Source: Nematostella vectensis (Eukaryota; Cnidaria; Anthozoa; Actiniaria; Edwardsiidae). Taken from it: a DNA stretch of 64,000 bases. Location of the stretch: assembly GCF_932526225.1 (NCBI RefSeq), contig NC_064037.1, positions 4,431,203 to 4,495,202 on the forward strand, given 5' to 3'. The notes beneath the pieces were generated by a model that was given only the letters and a program-made list of their open reading frames with translations, was not told the origin of the DNA and ran no database searches. Made by a program: the position numbers and the translations under genes. This document shows, one piece after another, positions 49,001 through 60,636 of the stretch (position 1 is the stretch's first letter; each line of letters opens with the position of its first letter).

Positions 49001-50474
49001 AATAGTTCTACAATTCAGAATTTTTTAAAACTTGGCATAAACAATATTGAAGTTAAGGGCTTTCAAAAAATGTAATAAAAAAATAGGGGTACCGACCCCG
49101 TTTTCACAACAGAGGGGCGTAGAGTTGACGCGTTTTTACTGATCGCGCAAGGAAAAATCCCTTCAAAAAGAGTGCCTATAGTCTTTAGAAAATCAAGTTC
49201 TGCTTGTCGAGCTGCCATAATCCGATCTCCTAAACAATAACCCGTAGTAGCTAATGTTCAAAACAAATCACATTTTAAGAGATCGCACAAAAAGACATTT
49301 TTTTCTCCACTATTCATACGGTAAAAGCGCCATTTTGAAGTATTTTTACGGCTTTTAAGAGAAATAGCAAAACTTCTACAACCCAACTTTTTTTCTTCTT
49401 TAAGTATATCATTTTTCCGTATATATTTAACTATTTTAGGAAATAAAAAATGGCGGTAACCGACTTCGTTTTTCTGTCAAAGCGATTTTAAGTAAAAAAC
49501 GCGCGCCTTTTGCTGTGTTTTCTTGTACAACTGTGGCGCGCGCGCGCACTTAATACCGGAAAATTCGAACAAGCAGCGCGCGCCACTATGCACAGGGGTG
49601 CGCATCACTATGCGCAGGGGTGCGCATTACAATTCAAGGAAATTACCTTAACCAAAAGATAAGATTACAGATATAACATGCATACAGGATATCTCTATAT
49701 CAAAGTATCTATGCTTTCAGGCACACTTCCTTAATTATTAACCCTACTGCTGATTAAGCAACTTGGAAAAAAAATTAAGAACCTAAAAAGAACCTATTTT
49801 GCCGTAATTGTTAGTAACTATCCCAAAATATAAGAACCCGCCTTGCCAGACCTGTAAAAGTATAGGTTCTTACACGCGGGTTTTTACTGTATTGGAATGT
49901 TAACAGCAGTGCTATAGTGCTTACAAGGGCTATCGGAGCCGGTGCCCCACCACTCCAGTTTTTCCAAACAAACGAAGAAAACTGACTAGTAAAGTTGTGC
50001 GCTTTGCATCAAGTACTGGTTTATTTTTATACACAAACGGTAAACCATCTGCGCGGTCTACCTTACCATAATTGAAAGATTCTTACAGGAGTAAAACAAT
50101 GATTAATATTTGAATTGTAATTACATTTTTTTTGAAATACGGTTGCACTCGAGAGTTCCTGTATCATAACCGGCAACTATTAATTAATTCGCGTAATTGA
50201 AAAACGAATGAATGTTTGAAAACGTATTCCCATTAATGTGTCTTCAAACACCCACATGACCTTAAAAACCGTATATTTACCATTAAAACGTTATCCAAGA
50301 TGTAACGCGGCCCACGACACGCATATTCCGGGTACACATTTTTTTTAATGCGTGTACACAAACAAGCTACGGAGGATATTTACCTCTATGTTTGCTTACT
50401 TTTCTAGGAATCATTTTGGTAGCTGTTATCGTCCAGCGGCCCTAAACATTATGAGGAAGCTGACGGCCATTTGA
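43057..50474 (+). CDS. FN3K: Fructosamine-3-kinase (FN3K / FN3KRP family)
   Basis: The enzyme phosphorylates fructosamine (or ribulosamine) residues on glycated proteins at the sugar C3, which makes the adduct fall off: protein deglycation. Exons: 43057-43224, 43357-43440, 44141-44244, 45036-45162, 45771-45824, 48047-48188, 48607-48781, 50408-50474. The total of 921 nt gives 306 aa, the usual family length (about 300-310). Visible parts are a G-rich nucleotide loop ([11 protein letters not shown], about 28-38), catalytic HGDLWGGN (about 211), [18 protein letters not shown] (the metal-binding Asp follows IF) and the C-terminal NHWNHFG. Animals often carry FN3K and FN3KRP; I cannot tell which this is. 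AATAAA is at 50653-50658. It is divergent from CENPJ. Confidence 0.95.
43939..44160 (+). repeat. 82-bp tandem copies of the FN3K exon 3 acceptor region
   Basis: Three units begin at 43939, 44021 and 44103. The last is the real acceptor and exon start (ACTTATTTTAAG|GTGTTAG, VLDHPGG). The two intronic units carry ACTTATTTCAAG|GTGCTAA, which would read VLNHP, so each has a usable-looking acceptor and the start of a decoy exon. Confidence 0.85.
46063..48046. repeat. Minisatellite (24/20-bp units) filling FN3K intron 5
   Basis: About 85 units of GTGTGAATACTGTTGCCTAACCAT, with a 20-bp variant lacking GTGA, fill most of intron 5. Each unit contains CCTAACC, which matches the animal branch-point consensus. 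The last unit, GTGTGAATACTGTTAG, directly forms the AG acceptor of exon 6 at 48047. Long frames on both strands inside the array arise because both unit lengths avoid stops; they are not genes. Confidence 0.97.
48806..49889. mobile_element. Non-autonomous pogo/Tc1-like element in FN3K intron 7
   Basis: The left terminus CAGTAAAAACCCGCGTGTAA then GAACCTA is matched exactly by its inverse at the right end (TAGGTTC then TTACACGCGGGTTTTTACTG), 27 bp perfect. Both sides are bordered by TA. A subterminal AAATATAAGAACC also occurs in inverted order inside each end. The 1084-bp body has no transposase frame and contains a CG-rich alternating tract (about 49500-49625). CAGT ends with a TA duplication fit the pogo/Tigger and Tc1 groups. 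Confidence 0.85.
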
Positions 50475-52290
50475 TGAGCGCTTAGAACCACTTTTTTTCG
50501 ACACTATGCTTGACAGCTTCCACTATGCCAGGCGTGTGAAATGCTGTATAGTGATCTAAGATGGCTATTATCAAAACCGATTGGACTAAGAACACGTGAT
50601 TTGAACAGGGATAAATAACGAGGTCTGAGACTTCTGTAATGTGTTGACGTGCAATAAAAATTTCTTTGTGCATGTTAGAATTTAATTTGTTGTTAGAACT
50701 TGTTCCGAGGAGCGTATAAATCTCCGAACTTTGCTCATGGATAGTGATGTATTAACTGTTCATCTTCTGCTTTCGCTAAGAAGTGCTCTTCCACCGATCC
50801 TTTATTAATAATTAAAAACCGATATGTATCGTTTTTCTTGTTATCAGGACGGTGAAGCTCTAGCACGCGCGCAATGCATCGTTTGTGTCGTCACATACGC
50901 GAGCGCCTTCTTCCAGAAATGTGCATAAATTTCAGTGCATAGCATGGTAGAACATAAAAAAGGACTCCAGGCTGGGTCTTAACGAGTTACCCAGGCTAAA
51001 ACCCCTCTCCGCTGCATGGCCAGCAAGACTGTGCCTTTTCGCTTTGTGCAAGGGCTGTGGGATGAATTTGTCAGAGAGAGATTCTTTGCTGCTGCAGTCT
51101 CAGAGAGTAAGCACTTCTTCCAGAGCAATGTGTATTCCTATCGCCAAAGATTTATAGACCGAATGGAGATCTGCGCCTTTTCGCATCTTACAAGAACTGT
51201 GGGCGGAGTTTCAAAGAAAGGGATTCCTTCCCATCGCAGTCTCGGAGAGTAATCACTTCCTCAAAAACCTTGCAAGCGTTCGTAAAACATTTCTACCTCT
51301 CCTTGGATGGTACACGATATATATGCTCCTGATGGTGCATGCATAAGCGCTATGTTCTACACGCTCTTTTACAGGTTTAATATTAACACCCAGGTCAGGA
51401 TGGCGAGAGTGTTCCATAGGGTGGGAATGCGAGCAAAGACAGGTTTCAGTCGCCTGATCAGCTTTGCAGTACGTCCTGCGTTTCTCATGACGCTGTTATG
51501 TGTCCGCGCATTTATTTATTCTTTATCGGTGCCCATGTGGATATCGCACATGCTCTTGAAGACTCCAATAGACATGATATCATTTCTCACTTTCAGTTCA
51601 CTAAGGTTAAGGGGGTTACTGCGCATGTTCATGGATATACCAATGGCAGGTTTTCTGATCGTCATACCCGATGTAGTTCTAACCTCATTTATTACAATGA
51701 GTCGGTTTATGACATTTTATGCTGTCAAAATAGACAGTGCTAATCAGTTCACATACAGGATGCTGTTTAAAAGTTTTTTAAAGAGTTCTTTAAAAAACTT
51801 TGCTTCGCTTTTAAGGCTCCCTAGGGAAGTTTTCCAATCAATCTTCCGTAAAAATTATTTAGAAACGCCCGCACGTGTACTAAGAGTATGGCTGCGTCAA
51901 AATGTATCCCTCCAAGAAATCTTGTGATTCGTTGCAATCAGAGGGGTCACTTCCAACACCGAACATCAAGGATTGTATACAAAGGAAATGCCCCCAAAAA
52001 GGGAACAGCCCGGCAAAAAGACAATTTACATAAAAGAAATACAAATTAGGGGATTTATTTTTTGATACAAAACATCACCGAGGATGGAAGAAGAGCTGTG
52101 ATGATTTTCCAGTCAGCTTATACCTGGGCTGTGGGTTTCCAAGATAAGGTAATACCTAAGCCCGTACCCAGGGCACACGCACGCACACGCACACAACGTC
52201 GGGTTCGCAATGTATAACTCTGGTATATCGTAAATCTATTAGCCAAACGTTTTTGTTGCCGGATCTGATAATAAAGGAGATATTGCAATC
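50475..52290. other. Intergenic; one unproven ORF and a coding-like repeat pair
   Basis: FN3K 3' UTR and intergenic DNA. A 206-codon frame at 51307-51927 (plus) is hydrophobic and resembles no family I know; without splice or homology support I do not call it a gene. At 51025-51114 and 51174-51263 two diverged 90-nt blocks read VPFRFVQGLWDEF...AVSESKHFF and APFRILQELWAEF...AVSESNHFL in different frames, as if from an old duplicated coding segment. CCCGTACCCAGGG near 52160 is an orphan end of the element family at 69-392. Confidence 0.45.
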
Positions 52291-52292
52291 TC

Positions 52293-53712
52293 TACCTGAG
52301 CTGTGGATTTCCAAGAAGGTAATACCTGGGCTGTGGATTTCCAAGAAGGTAATACCTGAGCTGTGGATTTCCAAGAAGGTAATACCTGGGCTGTGGATTT
52401 CCAAGAAGGAATACCTGGGCTGTGGATTTCCAAGAAGGTAATACCTGGGCTGTGGATTTCCAAGAAGGTAATACCTGAGCTGTGGATTTCCAAGAAGGTA
52501 ATACCTGAGCTGTGGATTTCCAGAGAGGTAATACCTGGGCTGTGGATTTCCAAGAAGGTAATACCTGAGCTGTGGATTTCCAAGAAGGTAATACCTGAGC
52601 TGTGGATTTCCAGAGAGGTAATACCTGGGCTGTGGATTTCCAAGAAGGTAATACCTGAGCTGTGGATTTCCAAGAAGGTAATACCTGAGCTGTGGATTTC
52701 CAAGAAGGTAATACCTGGGCTGTGGATTTCCAAGAAGGTAATACCTGAGCTGTGGATTTCCAAGAAGGTAATACCTTGGCTGTGGATTTTCAAGAAGGTA
52801 ATACCTGAGCTGTGGATTTCCAGAGAGGTAATACCTGGGCTGTGGATTTCCAAGAAGGAAATACCTGGGCTGTGGATTTCCAAGAAGGTAATACCTGAGC
52901 TATGGATTTCCAAGAAGGTAATACCTGGGCTGTGGATTTCCAAGAAGGTAATACCTGAGCTGTGGATTTCCAAGAAGGTAATACCTGAGCTGTGGATTTC
53001 CAGAGAGGTAATACCTGGGCTGTGGATTTCCAAGAAGGTAATACCTGAGCTGTGGATTTCCAAGAAGGTAATACCTGAGCTGTGGATTTCCAGAGAGGTA
53101 ATACCTGGGCTGTGGATTTCCAAGAAGGTAATACCTGAGCTGTGGATTTCCAAGAAGGTAATACCTGAGCTGTGGATTTCCAAGAAGGTAATACCTGGGC
53201 TGTGGATTTCCAAGAAGGTAATACCTGAGCTGTGGATTTCCAAGAAGGTAATACCTTGGCTGTGGATTTTCAAGAAGGTAATACCTGAGCTGTGGATTTC
53301 CAGAGAGGTAATACCTGGGCTGTGGATTTCCAAGAAGGAAATACCTGGGCTGTGGATTTCCAAGAAGGTAATACCTGAGCTATGGATTTCCAAGAAGGTA
53401 ATACCTGGGCTGTGGATTTCCAAGAAGGTAATACCTGAGCTGTGGATTTCCAAGAAGGTAATACCTGAGCTGTGGATTTCCAAGAAGGTAATACCTGAGC
53501 TGTGGATTTCCAGAGAGGTAATACCTGAGCTGTGGATTTCCAGAGAGGTAATACCTGGGCTGTGGATTTCCAAGAAGGTAATACCTGAGCTGTGGATTTC
53601 CAAGAAGGTAATACCTGAGCTGTGGATTTCCAGAGAGATAAAACCTGGGCTGTGGATTTCCAAGAAGGTAATACCTGGGCTGTGGATTTCCAAGAAGGTA
53701 ATAGCTGAGCTG
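52293..53712. repeat. 30-bp minisatellite, about 47 copies, with 480-bp higher-order repeat
   Basis: The unit is GTAATACCTGGGCTGTGGAT TTCCAAGAAG, with variants (GAGCTG, TTCCAGAGAG, CCTTGGCTG, GAGCTATGG). The variant order repeats after 480 bp (16 units): 52741-52920 matches 53221-53400 exactly. Because 30 is divisible by three, both strands are open for nearly 500 codons; these are not genes. Every plus-strand unit contains AAGAAG|GTAATA or AGAG|GTAATA, a splice-donor-like word. Confidence 0.97.
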
Positions 53713-54240
53713 TTCCCTGCTAGCAGAGGCCTCAGAACCCTACTGCACTTGATGGATATGTTATATTTTCATAGTTTGCAAAGAATGCCCCTTTCCAATA
53801 AACGCCTCCTATCTATTGAACGCCATCCCTCGTCAGGTCCAAATCTGAGCGAAGTAGGGGGCTTTTAGCGGCAAAATAGATGCAACAAGAAGCAACTTAT
53901 GCAGCGCTTACGAAAAAGACACAATTTTTCTTTCAAAAATGGTTCATTTTCATTTAAACATTTTACTTTTTCGTCGTTCTTTGGCGAGACGGGCGCAATC
54001 AATTCTGTGTATATTTTGGTTTAATTTGCCATCTAAAAGGTCACGTAATCTTTAGCGCAAGTCCCCTAATGAACATAGTTCCAGTTATAACAAGAAATTT
54101 GGGCTATCCCAGTTTGAGTTAGTCGAGTTTTGCTATTCGTTGATTGAAGATGCTGTGGTTCGTGGCCGAAAAAGTTATCGGAATGGGATTCGATTTGAAT
54201 TAAAACCTACCCAAATCGGCTGAAAATGGAACCGAACCCG

Positions 54241-54347
54241 TGTATTCGTTCTAATTATGAGGCGCGCGCGTTTCGTCACGACCTCAATAATGACGTCACA
54301 ATGGTAATCATACATTCCCGCAGTGCGCCAATGAGCGGTATTTAGCC
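54241..54347 (+). promoter_or_regulatory. Candidate promoter, copy 1, with a full CRE
   Basis: The palindrome TGACGTCA (cAMP-response/ATF site) is at 54291-54298, 50 bp before the start codon, next to GGCGCGCGCG and TTTCGTCACGACC. The same arrangement is kept in copy 2 (61187-61194). No TATA box is evident. Confidence 0.5.
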
Positions 54348-57300
54348 ATGCTTTGGCTAATCGTGGGCGCTATTTTAGGCACTATCTTAGGGATTGTTGA
54401 ATATCTCTACCCAGAACTACAGCTACTATATTTGCCGAAACTCATTGCAGGAAAGACATGTAATTGTAAGTAGAAAACGGAGATTGAAAAAGCTTGGGAA
54501 GCGACTCTGTGGCTCCGCTAGTAGAACGCGTTCCATCTCAACAGCTTGCTTTATTATCTTTTAAGATACTCTGGTTTATTTGCCATGAGTGGAGTTAGAT
54601 TCAGATTTCTTTTGTTATTCCAGTGATTTTACAAATTGAAGGATCGTCATCTTCGGATCTACAATCAGGTAAATCCACTTATTTCAGTTTCAGGGCTTCT
54701 TGTCCGTCCGTCGGCCTTATCTTTATTTTCTATCATTTTTCTTCTTTCTGTCTGATTTTTCCAATTCTTTTTCTGCCTGTCTTCTTTCTTTCTCTTTCTT
54801 CCCTTTCTTTTTCTTTCATCGCGTCTCTTCTCCTATGACTTCTCTGTCTACCTGGTTATGTTTAGCTAAGTACCCGACCCTCATTCTCCTCTTTCCCAGT
54901 GTTCCTGGAGGCAGGGCGCGGGAGTTTCGGATACTCGACGATCACACATATCCCAGATGTCTTTGGCACCAGTTTTAATTTGCCAGGTGAGTTTTTTTTT
55001 GTAAAACGAAAAGTATTATATAATGTGGTATGATAATACCACGGTTAATTTGCCAAAAATAAATAAATAAATAAATAAATAAACATAGCCAAGTCTGTTA
55101 CTTTACTAATGATATTTGATTGAAAGTTTCTCAGATACTTGATTGAATAAGACAATGGAAATGGATTCTTTGAGTCACTCGTTATGTGCAGAAGCTTAAA
55201 ATGGCGGCGTGACTGGCTTTCTTTTATTTAACGCACAAGATTGTACGAAAAACTGTCGCTTACTTTTCAAGTAGAGTGTAATCCCAGAGCTTAGTAGGTT
55301 TAAAAGATGTATCACTTTATGTTTTCATTTCCGAGTAGTGAACATTGTGGCGGATGGCACAGCCCTCGCAGTCGTCCCCAATGAGGCACACCCACCCCCA
55401 TGGGAGCAGCACATCCCGTTCATCTGGACCTATCTGGCGACGACCGTGCTACTCGTCATTATCGTCCTGCTGGTCGACGCCTTGACAAAGAGCAATGCTG
55501 AAATGCGAGTGTTAAAACGTAGACCAACGAGCAGACGGCACAAAAGGGTGAGTACATAGTGAGGTAGCGTGCGTAGCAAGCCAAAAGGGTTGGAAAAGAA
55601 GAGAGGCAGAGACGAGGCGCGCGAAGTCTACCCGTTATCTAAGTGAGGGCTTGCAGATGCTAATGATGTTAACCGCGTTCTGGTTGGCCTTGCGCGCGTT
55701 AGCCGCAATCTTGCGTTAGCCAAGAGGCGTACGGGGTCGGTTGCAAGGGTTCCCTTTCTCTGCATTAGCTCCATCCTTTCTTTCCTGGCGCGCGGGATCT
55801 ATTCCTCATTTTTTCTTAAACCCTTTAAAAGTGAGGCAGTGCTGTGTTCTGGCATTTAGAAATGGGATTGGATCCTAAATATCCATCCATTTTTGACGTG
55901 AAACTAGTGCAAAAAAAGAAAAACATATAACGTCACTGACACTTGTATCATCAGCTCAAAAAAAAAAAAATCGCGGTGACTTTAAAAAAAAGTCAAACAG
56001 TAAATCTAGCTTCTAGACTCGTCCAAAAAGTACAAAAAGTACACACGGCCACCCTCAAGTCTACACCAGCCGTCCTGAAATGTTTAATGTTGTTTGTAAT
56101 AGGAAATGAAGTTACAGGTCGACCAATATCCTAAGCTTGCTCCCCATACATCCCCGAGCACAGGAAACCAGGTCTGAAAACCTGGGACTAGGCTGAGCAA
56201 AGTCCTTGAGATTTCGAAATTATTGAGATGCCATCTGGACTTTTCATCTCCATAGTGGTCTCCAGAAGCGACCCATAATAAATAACGATACCATTCACTT
56301 ATTTTCACAGAAGGACAAGAAATCTCGACGTCTTCAAAGGCACAAGAAGCCTAAGAGTGTGCAGCTTCCTCTCTATAGGCTACCAAAGTCCAAGTCTCTC
56401 CCTGAGATGCGTACCCCTGCATTCACTGCCTTGCCTCGTTCAAGCTCCTTCAGTAACATGGACTTAAAGGGAGCCAAGCACTCCACACTTGAAGACGCGG
56501 TTTGCAGGATCCGAGCCCTTGCACAGTCAACTGTTATAACGACTGCAGGTCAATCACTTCTTGATGCTGTCAAAATCGATTGCATTTCGATTGCTAGGTC
56601 GAACTCCTTGCCAAGTATTATTGGGAACCCTCCTTCGGAGAGCGCTATAAAACCACGCTTGGTAAAAAGCCTGCCTGTTGCAGCAGCCGGCGCAAAATCT
56701 ACTGAGATTGGACCGACTGTACATCCGCTCCGTAGTTATAACCTAATCGGGAGACTTCTCACCCGCATCAAATTCAAAAACACAGGAACTAGATACACGG
56801 CGCAGGATAACAAGAACGAGGAGTCAAGGGAGAGGCTCAAAACCGTCCCAATGAAGATCGCAAAGTTTAAAACATCATCTATTTCTGATTTAACGGCTGG
56901 AAGCAAGAAGGCCACAGGGCGAGATAAAGCTTCTACTCAAAGATCCATTTCCGAGCCTTCCTTGTCAGTAGGAAGATCTAGCAAGGGTCAAGACCATCTA
57001 AAGAAGCCTTCCTTAATTGCCCGTGTTCTCAGTGTGCTCAAAAGGTTCAAATCAAGGAGACCCTCAAGATCTACCTCAGCTGATGTTGTTAGGCAAAAGT
57101 TCCATCAGGCTGGCCAGACCAAGCGTTGCTTGTCCGCTCCGGTTCTTTCCGAGTCGGATCCCCGCTTAATGCTGCTCTACGATGTGAACAGAGCAGACCA
57201 TAGCCTGCTGCCATTCCTTGACCAAGAAGCAAATGGTACACTTGCTTTCTTCGAGAAGTCTTCAACACATCTGAAGACGGATGATCATGAGTTCAACATC

Positions 57301-59492
57301 TTGCCTCAGACATCCCTCTTAGACCATGAACAAATTGAAACTATGACAGCACCGATTCCTGGTGAGGTTGATAGTACGGTAACATCGAAACCTGGTCAGA
57401 CTGCTGTTGAAGTTGCAGAAGAGGCGCTAGTATGCGCCGAGCAGAAAGACTCCGAGATCAAGTCTCCTGCTTCTCTGCAACATGATGTTCTGTCAAACAA
57501 AACGCAGTTTTCAGAGGGATTCAGAGCTTCCACACAAAGCGAACTGTCTGAAAAAAACAGCGGCGATCCTGCAATGGAGCCCGATCTTCCTGAAGTCTAC
57601 GCATCACCTGCGGAGATTTTCGAGGACATGAAATGTCTTTTCCGCGCTCTTGTGGAAAATATCAAAACTCTGAACTCCTTTCCTCTTTCTACTATCACGG
57701 CCTGGAGTAACAGCATAAATGAAAGAATCACATCGGCTATCATCCCAGAGCAGAGGTAAGTTGAGAAACCTTGTTATTATGTCCATTTCATACTATAGAG
57801 AAATTCATAATCGATGAGGGAATTCTACGGTAAATTTTACGCGAAAAACGATATCGTTTTTCAAGTGAAATTTTTCGTGGAATTCACGAATCAATGATGA
57901 ATTAATTTTGAATCCTATGGTCAAATTCTTTTTATATGGTTGAAGAGACTTTTATGCGCTATTTATAGTTGTCGAAGAAGAAGTTCGTAGTTGTTATTTT
58001 ACCAGCCAATAAAAGGCGGTTGTGGTACAGAGGCTCAGGATTTTTACGCTTGGTGTGTAGCGAATCTGGTGCTTTTTTCTGTTGTTGTAGGCCGTGATAC
58101 ACTCTTTGAATGCTTGTATTTCGGTTGATTGTATTTTCATTCATGGTTTTTTGTCTTTAGTGCGCCAAGTCGCCGTTTGTTTCCTACTCGCAAGAGTCAA
58201 AGGATTGGAAAGTTTTTCAACTTCTGGCAAATTCAGACTAAATCTCAGAGCGAAAGTTTCTTCCTAAACAAGTCCATCAATCCATGCCAAAACTAGTTTG
58301 ATGAGAACTTTGCTTTTCTCAGCTAAGCTAAGTTTGAAAGATATGATTCGCGTTGGGAAAAATTTCGCGGTACACCTGTGCTTTCATTGAATTCCACTCA
58401 ACTATTGAATTCCACAAAGGGTCTCACTCTGTTTTGACCAATGAGAGCGCGCGTATGAATATGACTATAGGATTCAAAATAAAAATTTAACATATTTAAC
58501 AGACTTCCGCGAATTATTCACATAATTTCTTAAAGTATGAATTTGACATCACAACAAAGGTGTGGCTAGCGATGGCTCTTGACCGATCTCTGTGTATTCA
58601 GACTCATCTTGTTGTCCTAACGTTTTTTGACGAGAAATTGGTTCCGCAAGTGATTAGAGTAGATCAAAACCTTTATTTGAAAACAAATCAGAACACAGGG
58701 ATCGCGTTGATAATACAGTTGCGTCACTCTGTAATACCCATCCATAAAATTTTCACTTCTGTCGTTAACGTAAGATTTTCTTGATCTAGCTCCAAGACCC
58801 AATCGCCCAAGCCAAACAAGATCAAGTATTGCCAACTCGTGACCAGGGGGACAAGACATCAAGGCTGGTACGACCTAGCTTGTCCCGGCGTGCAGTGCGC
58901 GACCATGGCGTACCTTGCGGTGCTAAGATCCTGCATCAAAGACATCAGAAAATGGACATCACAAGACCTTGACTCTCTGATCAAGACAGGGGACAAGGAG
59001 CACAGCAAACGGCTAACGGAGGTCAAGCTTACCCAGAGCTCAGCCCTCCTCATCGACGAACTAAACCTTCAGATCAAAGTCTGGAATCGTCAGTTTATCG
59101 TACAGAAAGAGGTCTGCTGTGGTGACATCATCAAGGATGTCAGCTCATGGACGGATGAGTGTAACGATCCATATCTCCCCCTGGAACGCAGCTTTGAGCA
59201 ACTGAAATACTATAACAAGTTTCTACTCCGCTTCATGAACCTGACCATCGCTATTATTCGAACGTCGACTGGCTGGATTATGTACGATTCGCACGCCAGG
59301 GATAACGAAGGATACGCTGATCCTGATGGATTTTCTGTTCTCTTGGCGTTTGATGACGCCACGAGCGTGATTAAACATATTCGGCAGTTTGTGGACTGCA
59401 AAGGATTTCTGGAGATGTCTAACTTGCCGTTAAACGAATGGCAGCGATCGTATGAGTTGGTCGGCTTAACTGTTATGCTATCTGGGAGATGA
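54348..59492 (+). CDS. Single-pass membrane protein with C76-like cysteine protease (deubiquitinase-type) domain, copy 1
   Basis: Exons: 54348-54465, 54624-54668, 54900-54986, 55339-55547, 56311-57755, 58790-59492. The total of 2607 nt gives 868 aa. An N-terminal hydrophobic signal or anchor (MLWLIVGAILGTILGIV) is followed by a short region, then a membrane span at about 109-130 (YLATTVLLVIIVLLVDAL). Next comes a long basic Ser/Pro-rich tail (about 154-634) with repeated RSxS/SLP motifs. The C-terminal domain (about 650-868) has HQG (Gln659), GVQCATMAY (Cys671), W-x3-DLDSLIKTGD, DSH (Asp801, His803) and DPDGFSVLLAF. That order is the pattern of the peptidase C76/Herpes_teg_N-type deubiquitinase fold also found in animal proteins. 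Catalytic roles are inferred from spacing. No enzyme activity or partner is known from the sequence. The start is the first ATG after the CRE. Confidence 0.75.
58161..58296 (+). CDS. Alternative last exon of the copy 1 membrane protein gene
   Basis: The acceptor TTGTCTTTAG precedes a block that continues the frame left by exon 5 (AG|T GCG CCA). It reads SAPSRRLFPTRKSQRIGKFF, then FNFWQIQTKS and on to a TAG stop at 58294-58296, 45 residues. The protease exon at 58790 starts in the same phase (AG|C TCC). Use of this exon would give a ~680-aa membrane protein without the protease domain. The basic, S/R-rich composition resembles the preceding tail, which supports it being coding. No RNA evidence is available to me. 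Confidence 0.5.
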
Positions 59493-60636
59493 TACGTCCT
59501 AGGGATTCTGCTTGGGATGTCTGTATCTGTGTCAATGTCCATCCAATGGTCATCTTGAGATGTATCTATCACTGCTTTTACTGGGAAAAAATCTCGAGCA
59601 AAGGTGGTTTAAGCCTGAGACATCATATCAAAACTACTATTTCTGGAAAATAAATCTTAAGCCAAGGTGGTTTAAGCCTGAGATTTCTTTTCGTCACTAC
59701 TATTGCAGGAAAATAAATCTTAAGCCAAGGTGGTTTAAGTATGAGATTTCTATTTATCACTATGTCTGGAAAATTAATTTTAAGCCAAGGTGGAGAACAG
59801 CACTCAGCGTACCTAACCCCGGTGGTACCATCTACGTTAGATAGGAGTACAGCACTGAACTTACCTTACCCAGTAGTACCATCTACCTTAGATAGGAGAA
59901 CAGCACTCAACCTACCTAACCCCAGTGGAACCATCTACCACAAATAGGAGGACAGCACTCAACCTACCTAACCCCAGTGGTACCATCTACCACAAATAGG
60001 AGAACAGCACTCAACTTACCTAACCCCAGTGGTACCATATCTACCACAAATAGGAGAACAGGATCTTTGATAGAGAAATTAGCCCTACAAGTATTTTATT
60101 GACTTTATTTTATTATATTTAACAAAATAGGTTTGAGTACATTTTGGTAGATGATCTGTTGATCCGTGCATACTGTAAATGACCCAATAAAACCCCTATA
60201 TCAAGAACGCCTCTGATCTAATGAACGCCCCCCCCCCCCCCTAAGCTTACAAGTTTGTAATAAACGCCCCCTGTATTTAACGACCCCCTCCCCTTCCCCG
60301 CTCCCTTCTCTGCCAGCTTAAAAACAAACGACATAGGAATTCCGGAAATATAAATGGTAATTTAATTGCCATCTTGCTTAATCGACACTGGTACTGAAAA
60401 GCGAGTAGCGTCTTGTTCAATGTCAAGTCCAAAATAAGGGTACCGGTCTTTAACGTTCCTGATCTTATTTCTTAGGATGTCAGCAATTTTCTTTCGTTTT
60501 GTCCTCGCAGTGTAGCATCCAGGAATAACAAGGCCAACTTCTCGTTTCCGTTTACCGCATACTTGAATCATTGCACTCGTCGCACGGTAAACGCTTGCTA
60601 CGCAGGTTATAATTTAATGTGATCCTGGCTGAGACC
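59493..60636. other. 3' flank of copy 1 with two tandem repeats
   Basis: 59590-59790 holds about three copies of a ~62-bp unit (AAATCTTAAGCCAAGGTGGT). 59797-60060 holds about five copies of a ~56-bp unit (CACTCAACCTACCTAACCCC, GTGGTACCATCTACCACAAA). Both are probably in the 3' UTR. At 60190-60310 CCAATAAAACCCC and AACGCCCCCC words resemble those at 53795-53830. No further gene is seen. Confidence 0.7.

Noticed and set aside
51307-51927. 206-codon hydrophobic frame on the plus strand
   Set aside because: No recognisable family, no promoter or polyadenylation context, and flanking coding-like blocks are out of frame with it. Kept only as a note in the intergenic entry.
52239-53868. Two open frames of about 480-500 codons on opposite strands
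   Set aside because: Both are created by a 30-bp tandem repeat whose length is a multiple of three; no start context, splice support or domain.
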